Notes under the pieces: generated by a model
What the model was told of the DNA's origin: nothing
The model's input: the letters and a program-made list of their open reading frames with translations, nothing else
Database searches by the model: none
Program-made: the position numbers and the translations under genes
Part shown: piece after piece, positions 37,897 to 46,940 of the stretch
Numbering within the stretch: the first letter of the stretch is position 1
Layout: each line of letters opens with the position of its first letter
From: Rotaria sordida
Lineage: Eukaryota > Rotifera > Eurotatoria > Philodinida > Philodinidae
Assembly: GCA_905250125.1 (NCBI GenBank)
Contig: CAJNOL010000053.1
Coordinates: 186,749-250,748, forward strand
Length of the DNA stretch: 64,000 nt
Direction of reading: 5' to 3'

Positions 37897-39389
37897 TTCG
37901 AAGTAATCAGAGGACCAGTCTCTACGTTGTTCATCTTTCTTCATTTGAATATTTATGAATCTGCAAACTTTTCAATAGAATACACAACTTTGCTTTGTTT
38001 TGCACAGTTCTGTATTATTGGTGTGTTCATTTAACAGAGGTTAAAATAACAATCGGGACTGTAAAAATAAAGTTCAAGTTCAGAGTAAGCAAGTGTTTAC
38101 TGATGGAGGTTTTATTGTAGCACTTTTCTAGATATTATAGCACTTTGAAACAAAAATATAATTTTAGATTGCTTTGTTAGTGGATGTTATTTCCAAAATG
38201 TATGACCCTATACAATAAATTTTGCTTTGTTATAACTGATGCAGGACAAAAGGAAATAAACGGTGATGTAAACAAGAAAATGAGCGACTGATTTAAAGGT
38301 CTTAATGAATTTTTTCATCAAGATTTTTCAAAAACGATGATTTATTATTGAGATTATTCCAGAACAATTGAATATCGTCTTATTGATTTGCGCAAAAAAA
38401 TAAATTTTTTTGCAACTCATTATTTTGTCAAAAATAGAATTTGAATATAATAATTAAACAATTGTATTGATTTTCGTTTAGAATTCTCACTAAGAAAAAA
38501 AGTAATATTGTTTTATCTTCCTCATCGCTTGTTTTCGTCAGTGTAAAACATATTTTTGTTAATAAGTTAAATTTCTTACAAAATTGAATATAGTTTTGTA
38601 AGACTATTCTTTTTCGAAGAATTAATTCTCGATTGTTATTTGTTCATACTACCTAATGATCTTAACCAATTGATTATTTAATTCATGAAATCTATAAAAA
38701 TGAACAAGAGTGTGCCGGAATTACACGGGTGGTCGTTGAATCAGGAATCTGATTAAAAGGTTTTTACTAAAGTTAGCTGAATTGAGAGAGAATTGAGTAT
38801 TTTTTTTTTAATATTGATGAGCATAAAAAAGTAATAAAACATTAGAACTCAGCTGGAGAAAAATAAGAATTTTGTAAAAAATTGGAGGGTCATCCCAAGA
38901 ACTTTCCACTCGATATACTCCTAAAAAAAATTCTTTTCTAATAAATTTTAACATTGAAAAAGATGTCGCTAGATAGAAAAATATCGAATTGGTGCACATA
39001 TTATTCATATTGTGATTGATTGATCGATAGACCAATTTGCTGTCTTCTTATCTCGATTATTTATTATTTATGTATTTCATCACATAGAACGATTTGAAGA
39101 AAAAGAAATGAGAAGAAAATAAATAGTCACTATTTTAAGTATTTTTATTTCTGCATAAAAGAATCTTATATATTCGAATAAGATTTTTTTAGATTTCATA
39201 TATAAACTTATCTTATGCCTTCCAGAATTTCGTTTACATATTTCGAGTCATTACAAAGATGATTATTACAAAAAATATATTTCATACTAAAAATGATAAT
39301 TGTAGATCTTGCATTAAGATAACACTTTGTTTCGAAAATCGTTTTTTGCTAATGCTCTTGAACAGAGTTATAGGACGCACATGAAGAAG
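37897..39389. other. Intergenic DNA between foldback elements B and C
   Basis: AT-rich with no gene seen. The 38808-39035 frame (minus) is low complexity. Confidence 0.5.
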
Positions 39390-39989
39390 TTATTATTATC
39401 CATTTTAAAAAAAAGAATGGACTCAATTGTTTGTTGAATGAGTCGGCAATGGTGATAGCTATCGATCTCGAGTTTTCGCCATTAGAAAAAGAGCATGAGT
39501 GGGAGTACAAGTCTACTTGAGAATAAAAATACTTCAAAAGTTTTCTAAGAAGTTTTTGTGGAAACTAACTATCTGATTAGCTGTATTCTCAAGTGATATT
39601 GTAGGCCAATATCTACTTTATAAATCCGAAAATTTTTAGGCATTTTCGATCTTTCCTCAAAAAATGATGACCATTTTTTGCAAAATTTTGACATAGATTG
39701 CTCTAAAATATCCTAAAAGTTTTAGTCAAAAAGGATTTTTCTTTCTCGACATATAAGATTTTCAATTTGACTTGAAAGTACAGCTAATCAAGCGAATCAG
39801 ATAGTCATTTTTCAAAAAATCCCTGAACCCCTCTAGAAAACTTTTCAAATATTTTGATTCTCAAGTAGACTTCTACTCCCATTCATACTCTTTCTAAGGG
39901 CGAAAACTCGAGATCGATAGCTATCTGCTTTGCCGAGTTATTTAACAAACAAATGAGTCTATTCTTTTTTTTGAAATGGATAATAATAA
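39390..39989. repeat. Foldback element C
   Basis: About 600 bp with outer ends TTATTATTATCCATTT and its complement AAATGGATAATAATAA. The arms include GATAGCTATCGATCTCGAG, GAGCATGAGTGGGAGTACAAG and ATACTTCAAAAGTTTTCTA with their complements on the right. It is the intact relative of element B without the hairpin insertions, and a more distant relative of element A. Confidence 0.8.
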
Positions 39990-40254
39990 ATTGTTCGTCT
40001 AAATCTTATAGATTTGTTCAACAGTAAAATCAAGATATGACTTTGAGAAAAAAGTTGTAGATCGAGCGAAGACCTTCAATTTAGTAAGAAAATATCTGAT
40101 CAAATGTGCGATACTACTATGTAAATCTTTCCTTAGTACCACCTGCAATATTCACTAAAATGAAACAAAGAAGAATATTATTTTTATAACTGTCAAGATT
40201 GAACGAATTTGTTTTAAATAAAACAAAAAAAAGACTAGATTTAATTTTTCAGAT

Positions 40255-40473
40255 ATGGTTAACGTCGTAAAAGGTTCATTAATTAAATGTGATCCAGCTG
40301 TAAAACAATATTTAGTTTATTTAGATGAAACATTAGCTTTTGGTGAAAAATTTATTTTACATAATTTAGATGAACAACATTTATTTGTTCAAATATCAGC
40401 TGTACCAATGATTAAAGAAAAATTACAAGAACAAATTGATAAAATATCTTATGATTCAGCTCAAACAAAATAA
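40255..40473 (+). CDS. GTF2H5: TFIIH subunit GTF2H5 (TTDA/Tfb5)
   Basis: The smallest core subunit of TFIIH. It stabilises p52 and stimulates XPB in nucleotide-excision repair and transcription start; nuclear. Single exon, 72 aa, the usual family length. It starts MVNVVKGSLIKCDPA and contains VKQYLVYLDE and KFILHNLDEQHLFV, the hallmarks of the family. A polypyrimidine-AG signal (TTTTTCAG) ends two bases before the ATG, so the mRNA probably begins at a splice acceptor, cis or trans. A second frame (SNRNP25-like) starts 12 nt after the stop codon on the same strand. Confidence 0.95.
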   Translation: MVNVVKGSLIKCDPAVKQYLVYLDETLAFGEKFILHNLDEQHLFVQISAVPMIKEKLQEQIDKISYDSAQTK

Positions 40474-40485
40474 AAAAAGAAAAAT

Positions 40486-40823
40486 ATGTCTCATGAAAAA
40501 TTTATTTCAAATATTTATTCTCGTTTATCCACAATAATATCCTCTGATCCATTATTATCTGATATAAATTATCATCCATCAAAAATTTCTTTTTCAAAAT
40601 TAAATCAACTTAAACAAGAACAATTTATAAATCAGAAGAAGCTCGTGTATATCAATTAAAAAGAACTATCAAAGAAATATTTTCTAATAAAAATATCTAT
40701 TGGAAAAGTATTTGGAAAAGATATACATTAGCTACTCATCATCACCAACAATTAATTAATGATAATCGACGTATTAAATATTATGGAGTCTATAACAACT
40801 CGGAACTCTTTTTTATTCGTTGA
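40486..40823 (+). pseudogene. SNRNP25: SNRNP25-like (U11/U12 snRNP 25 kDa) frame with one frameshift
   Basis: The first frame from ATG 40486 gives a SNRNP25-like start with SSDPLLSDI, then runs into a stop near 40660. From about 40626 another frame (-1) continues with EEARVYQLKRTIKEIF, WKSIWKRYTLA, DNRRIKYYGVYNNSELFFIR and stops at 40823. This second part matches the ubiquitin-like C-terminal half of U11/U12 25K, a minor-spliceosome protein. No GT..AG intron fits the junction. The central part of the family domain seems shortened by about 20 residues. Either the gene is decayed or the assembly carries a one-base error. It lies 12 nt behind GTF2H5; AATAAA at 40863-40868 could end a shared transcript. 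Confidence 0.65.
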
Positions 40824-42463
40824 CGTCGATTAAAATAATTTTATTTTTGCCAAAAAAAAAAAAATAAACATAATCATTGAAAACTTCGAATGAAAAGAAT
40901 TTTGTTTATTTAATCATTTATGTAGATATTCTTTTTTCTGACTCATTTATTGTGTTCTATCATTTCAAAGAAATAGTAGGATCATATGATTGAATAATCA
41001 ATGAAATATATATATATATATATATTAGAAAAACATTTTAGACAAATATATTAATACACAATTTCATCAAGAATATTAATGAGTGTTGTATAATGAATGA
41101 ATTGTTTTGCTTTTCTATCTTTTAGCTGTTTAATAATCGTTATTTTTTAATTTAGTACTATTTATATCATAGCTAACACCAATTATTATTTTCGATTGGT
41201 TCAAACCTCTAAAAAACATTCTAACGATTCAAGTGAACATATTTATTTGACAAGAATTAAATTCTGTGTCCGATGGTAGAAAAATCAAAATTTGATAGAA
41301 CAAGTTTGATATGTAAAAAAATTATTTCTCTTCATGAATATAAAAATAGAATCAAGAATTAATTCCTAACTTTATATGCACCTCAACAAACATGTTCAGA
41401 GCTATGCTAAGGTCATAAACATACAGAACAAAAATTTTTTATCTTTTGATGTATAATACTTTACTCTTAGCATTGATCTTAATGTGAACATACTTAATAT
41501 CATTTTTTATTAATACAACTATAGGAAATTGTAGTTGGACAATACAATACATGTTCATTCGATGAAGTTTACATTGACAAGGAAAGTCTATTTCAAAGAC
41601 AAAATTGACAGGTTTTTTTAGAGAATTTGATGTTCTATTTGATGAGATCAACAGTATAACTTAATATAAATATAAAATATCGAAATTAAAAATCGAATAT
41701 TTATTATCGGATACCAATTATTTTATTATTAATAATTCTCTATATAACACCATCTTATAAATATGATTTAGTTTATTAGAAAAGCAAAGTCATTAGTTTT
41801 CTTTTAATTGTTTCTGTTTTCGAAAACAAAAAAAACTAAATAGCTCAAAATTTGACTTAAAACATTCAGAATATTTTTTTTGAAAATAAAATCAATTACA
41901 TCTTGATAAAAAATAAAATAGTGAGTCATATTATACGTATTTCAAATCATTTTGAGCAAACATCTTGATAGTTATGATGTTTGAGAAAAATTTTATCAAG
42001 AATGATATATTATATTATTATGTATTGAGGAAAAAAAATCATCTCAATTGATTAAAGTCATCTCTGCTATTTGTGAAACTTTGTAGTTTATATATCAAGA
42101 TAAGTTTGAAAATTAAAGTTTAAATAATAATTTTTTTTTCTATTGATTTCTCAACATATAAAAACACAATGACAATTATTATTATCCTATGTACTTAAAA
42201 GTACATGGATATTATATAAAAAAAAGTGCATTCATTACAGAAATCTAGGAAACAAACTTATATAAAGAAGTTGAAAATCCTCAAAGGAAAATGAAATTCT
42301 TCTATAAGTATGTGTTAATTAGACGATATTATTAACCATGTTAATCATAAAGTTTATTAAAAACAAAAAAAAACATGAAACAGTTTTAACTGTTACAAAA
42401 GAAAAGCAAGAAACCGTTTTAACTGTTAAAAAGTTTTTTTTTTATTTGTTTGTAATCACAAAC
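40824..42463. other. Non-coding AT-rich DNA
   Basis: Contains an (AT)n run at about 41008-41026. The minus-strand frame at 41439-41651 is not convincing. Nothing else recognised. Confidence 0.55.
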
Positions 42464-43008
42464 TTATTTGAGACCCAAACCTATCAAAAATAAAAGTTGT
42501 TTATAATGTTATTATAAAGAAGCACTTACGGTGAAAATGAATTTTATTTTTCAAATAAGTTAAATATTCGATTTTTGCCGTTATATAGTCAAGTTGTTTA
42601 GTTCGCCATTTCATTTCCAAATTAAATAACGTTTCATCAAAAGATTGATGCGTCGCTTGTTCCCTCTTCCCTTGTTCTCCTTGTCTGTTCATAATATCAT
42701 ATTGCTTTTTTACATTCTTTACGTTTTTCTGTCAATCTATTAATCTAAAACAAAGATATTACTATGGCTCAAAATAGTGGCGGAGCCAGGATTTTGAGCT
42801 GGGGGAGGGGGGCTCAACCCCCTCTGAGGGACCTTTGAGCCCCGGTTAGTAAAATACATGGTTTAAAAATTTTCCTGGGAGGGGCTCAAAAGTTTCTGGG
42901 AGGGGGGGCTGAGCCCCCCTGGCTCCGCCACTAGCTCAAAATAATGATGAAAAACTATCTAACTTCATCACTATAATCGCCTTGACCAACATTGATGTTT
43001 GAAGTCAT
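42464..43008 (-). CDS. Small coiled-coil-like protein, function unknown (apparent frameshift)
   Basis: Proposed exons (minus): 42964-43008 (MTSNINVGQGDYSDE, donor GTTAGA), 42530-42744, and 42464-42480 with stop. The 3' intron is 49 nt with a strong GTAAGT donor. The middle exon reads INRLTEKRKECKKA in one frame and, after a run of six A, continues one frame over as QYDIMNRQGEQ...KWRTKQLDYITAKIEYLTYLKNK. A one-base homopolymer error or a real frameshift is needed to join them. Alternatively the acceptor at 42729/42730 (CAG|AAA) gives an uninterrupted but shorter product. The protein would be about 90 aa, charged and helical. I do not recognise the family. The first intron holds a 159-bp hAT-like MITE. 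Confidence 0.5.
42775..42933. mobile_element. Non-autonomous hAT-type MITE with 8-bp target-site duplication
   Basis: 159 bp bounded by perfect 16-bp terminal inverted repeats TAGTGGCGGAGCCAGG / CCTGGCTCCGCCACTA. Flanked by the direct repeat GCTCAAAA (42767-42774 and 42934-42941). An 8-bp duplication and TIRs starting TAGNG are hAT features. The inside is G-rich on the plus strand (GGGGGAGGGGGGC and similar) with further inverted pieces, and has no coding capacity. It sits in an intron of the small minus-strand gene. Confidence 0.9.
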
Positions 43009-44099
43009 ACCAAAAAAAAATCGATGATTTGGTATAAAATATTTGGTCAAAATTTGTAATAACAAAAATCAATTAAAATTTTTTCGGTGCAAGCATAATA
43101 GTATAGAAAAGAAAGTGTGGTTGTTTACATATTTATTTAATTTTTAGTTACATAACATGCAATCATTACTACACAGACCTTCGAATCGAAATTATCCTCC
43201 ATTTAATTTTAATTCGCTAATATAAATCTTTGGCACCCTTTGATCTAGAATGTGAAGATGTCACAAGCATTGAATATTTTTGAATAAATTTTTAAATGAT
43301 ACATTACGAAAAGTTGAATTTATTTTTTTTAAATATTATAGAAAACAAATTGTTATTTTTTGTTATTCTTTGCTCAATAAATAAAAATTCTTGATAGATC
43401 ATCACTTGTAAGTTACTTATTTATACTTTTTAATGTTTTTAATTAAATATTTTCTCACGAAAACTTTTAAATCAATAATTAAGCATTTTATAATCAAAAT
43501 ATATTTGTTCAAAAGCATATGAAAATAATCGAATATGAAAAGTATTTTTATTCTATTCATTAAAGTTATACATTTCATCGAACATAGATTTGCTAATGAG
43601 ATTGAACATGATGTTTAACTGGGAAGAGCATTCGTTTTTGCTTGACTTTATTTCATCTAAAGATAGACATTAAAAGAGAAGGGACAAACTGTTGTTATTG
43701 TAGATATACCTATATATATATAAATTCGATTCAGTAGAAACTTTTTATGAGACGAACTATGTTTTATGTCACCTAATGGAAATATTCAAAGATAAATGAA
43801 ATAATCATGAAGATGTACTAATTGAGCAATATCAATTAAAGAAAATCAATGTGAAGTTATAACATAGATGAAATATATGTTACCAGATGATCTCAATTTA
43901 ATGCAATAAAATTATAGAAGAAACAATTTTAACTTTATTCTCTTTAAATAAACATATTATCAGAGATTTAAACACAAGCAAATTAAAGATAAACATTGCC
44001 AGTTTTATCAAAAATTACAAAATGAAGTGTCACAAAATTGTATCTTGTGATCAAACAAAGGCCAGAGGCATAAATATTAAGCAAAGAAATATATCAAAG
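43009..44099. other. Intergenic AT-rich DNA
   Basis: No gene or repeat recognised between the two small minus-strand genes. Confidence 0.5.
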
Positions 44100-44445
44100 C
44101 TAAGCTGCAGCTTTTGATGCTTCAATTCGATCTTCTTCGGCCACTTCTTCAACAATCTGTTGACAAAAAAACCAATCCTGTAAATGAACAAATTTCAATA
44201 TCGACTAGACAGAACAAAAAAATACTAACCGACAAATTTATATGAAAATTAAAATCATTAATATTCCATTGTTTGGCTATTCTTTCAATTTCCATCATTT
44301 CGGGGAACTTGTTCATTATATAATCTAATTTGAGTAATTTTCTACTAAGAATGAATATATAACATGAATACTTACATTGACGTAAATATTGAAGTTGTTC
44401 GTTGGTTACATTCTTTTCCAGATTTGAGACCTCTAAATAAGCCAT
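44100..44445 (-). CDS. Small 80-aa protein, function unknown
   Basis: Three exons (minus): 44376-44445, 44230-44324, 44100-44177, with introns of 51 and 52 nt. Donors are GTAAGT and GTTAGT and the frame closes at 80 aa. The sequence begins MAYLEVSNLEKNVTNEQLQY and contains NKFPEMMEIERIAKQWNIND and SDWFFCQQIVEEV; it ends with an acidic-Ala tail (EASKAAA). An alternative acceptor (CAACAG) would drop seven residues (DWFFCQQ) in frame. The neat intron sizes and codon use suggest a real gene, probably conserved, but I do not recognise the family. Confidence 0.6.
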
Positions 44446-45679
44446 TATTTTTATGACTATTTTCAGGAAAAAAAAATTGAACGGAATGCAAATGAATCTC
44501 AAACCTAAGAAACTTCCGATATAGTTAACATTTAATGTTGGTTGTTATTATCACTTGATTTTTACATATGAAAAAGAATTTTAAAATTGTTTTTTCCTTT
44601 TGATTGGCACTTAAAGCAATCTAATCATTAACTGAAAAGTCATTTATTGATTTGTCATTCTAAAAATCCGTTATTTTTCTTTAGCGTTCTTAAGTCATAT
44701 ATTACAAATCAAACATTCAATATAACATTATTCACAGGCAAATAATAAAGACAAAAAATAAAAATAATGAAACAAGCAAAGGCATCGCTTCATAAGTGGT
44801 CTTATTTTCCCTATCGAAGTCATTTTTTTTACAGGAACAAATCAAAAAAGAAAAAAAATTAAATTAAATCAAATTTATTTCATTATCTGAAGAACTGTTG
44901 GTTTTAGTAAGTGCTAGGAGTTTTTTTCAGTTGTCGTTTACATCAACATTATATTTGTCAGATTATAACTTATAATCTTTCTAGACTTCCTCATTTTTTG
45001 AAATTAACATACCTCAATCTCTCATCAATATATAAACTAATGTTCATCCTTTCCTCAAACATCAAGTAATTAAAGTTTTTGTGTTTTTCTATGACGTGTT
45101 CGAGTGATTACAATTATTTGAATAGACTATGATTTGTATTACTGCTTGATTTCTACGTGAAAGAGTCAGATATTTGTGGAGCATGTTATTTGCTAATGGA
45201 TTCGATCATGAATAGAAATGATTTTCCTCGTATCTATTTTTGTTGTATGATTTTGAGTTATACTTCACTTAGTAATGCACTGATATTATTAAAAGTAGTC
45301 AAGGATAGAATACATAAAAGTGAAAAGACAAGCTTAGTTGCTATTCATGTTAATCTAACAAACCAATAGATAAAATTTTTAGCTCTATAGATAACTTACT
45401 TGCAGCACAGTCAGCAATAAAATCCGAACTCCAATAATAAACCATAACAAAAGTGAATAAGAGTCGATGTATTAAAGATATACACTCAGATATTGATGTA
45501 TTACTTTCGATTAACAATTCTTAAATCAATATATATATATATTGCCTTCCTGCATTGAAAAACATAAACAATCAAAAAGTGAACATGTCGAGCTTTGTTT
45601 CATGAATAGACGCATCGGAGGAGCATTTTTTTTTTGTTATATATGAACATTTGAATGGCAATGAAATGACCTTGTCAAT
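44446..45679. other. Non-coding or undetermined region before the assembly gap
   Basis: A 70-codon plus frame (45157-45369) has fairly ordinary amino-acid content but no recognised motif or splice partner. Upstream exons of the ENTPD4/7 gene might lie here or in the gap. Confidence 0.45.
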
Positions 45680-45779
45680 NNNNNNNNNNNNNNNNNNNNN
45701 NNNNNNNNNNNNNNNNNNNNNNNNNNNNNNNNNNNNNNNNNNNNNNNNNNNNNNNNNNNNNNNNNNNNNNNNNNNNNNN
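45680..45779. other. Assembly gap (100 N)
   Basis: Exactly 100 N, a conventional scaffold gap of unknown true size. It lies about 1.2 kb upstream of the first recognised ENTPD4/7 exon, so the missing N-terminal exon could be inside it. Confidence 0.99.
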
Positions 45780-46940
45780 TAATATGTTTGTCTAATTGCA
45801 GATCAACATGACGAAAAAAGGAGATTGCGCCTGAGATATTGTCTCGAGCAATACAATTTTTTTGTGCCTGAAGCACTACATATCAAAAAATAGTTTTCAT
45901 TCTCATAAAAGACAAAAGTATTAATGAATCATTTTAATTATTTTAGAAAATTTGATGAATTTATTATTTCATATGTTTTAGATGCGCTGATGGATGACGT
46001 CGTTGCAGTGTCATTCTTGCAATCCGGGTTTTTTGGTTATGACAGTGGCTTTATTGCTCAGCTGTTTTCTCGTTTGGTTAATGCTAAGCCGAGTACGTTT
46101 CTTGTTTTCATTTTCGTTCTTTTTTAAATATAAGCATTAAAATTACAAAAATAAAAATTTAGCTGATTCAATTGTAGCTTATATAAGCTATTAGTAAATA
46201 GAATTAAATTTTAGTGTTGATAATTTACATATAATATAATTTTTAAACATGATCTTAATCCAAAAATCGATCTAGTTATCTAGAGTTTAGCCGATGCTCA
46301 TCCAGATCTAGAATAAACTATGCCTGTATAAAACATATTGTTAGAAATAAAATTGATCAAAAGAAAATTTTGTAAATAGTAACTAGAATTTTGAAAGATT
46401 AATAACTTTCATTGTATCAAAATATATGTTGAACATTTCGTTTTGAAATCATTATGATATATTGAAAGAAATATATTTATAGAAGTGTATTAAAACTACA
46501 GCTATACATTAATATGTGTTAATATACTTTGTCAATGAATATCAACATATAAATATATAGATAAGTTTTGAATCATTTTTTAATAATAAATCATCTATTT
46601 ATGATCGTATATAAGATTTTACTTGTTTGAATTCATAAATTACAATTGAATTGATATTGAATCGTTTAATTTTTGAGTATTTTTTTTTTGTTTATTTATA
46701 TATTAAGACAGAATTTATCGAATAAACGAGATAAACTTTAAGGATATTTAAATGATAATTAATCTTTTTAAAAAGAAACTATACTAATAAATAATAGACG
46801 ATAAATATTCAACATTGATATTCTAATATTTATCAGTAAGAGAACAATTTTTCTGGTTTTTTTTCTAGATAAAAAAAGTTTGAGTGTTGTTTTTCTTTGT
46901 AATACTCTTTTTGTATGTTATTATGTATGTTTTTTCTTAG
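45780..46940. other. Region upstream of the ENTPD4/7 coding exons
   Basis: A 67-codon plus frame at 45924-46127 (ending ...LFSRLVNAKPS...) is open, but its possible donor (CGA|GTACGT, phase 1) does not match the phase-0 acceptor at 46941. The rest is AT-rich. No N-terminal transmembrane exon could be placed. Confidence 0.45.

Noticed and set aside
45157..45369. 70-codon plus-strand frame before the gap
   Set aside because: No recognised motif, no splice partner of matching phase and no flanking signals; kept only as undetermined DNA.
45924..46127. 67-codon frame as the N-terminal exon of ENTPD4/7
   Set aside because: Its only plausible donor leaves phase 1, whereas the exon at 46941 needs phase 0, and it lacks the expected membrane anchor.
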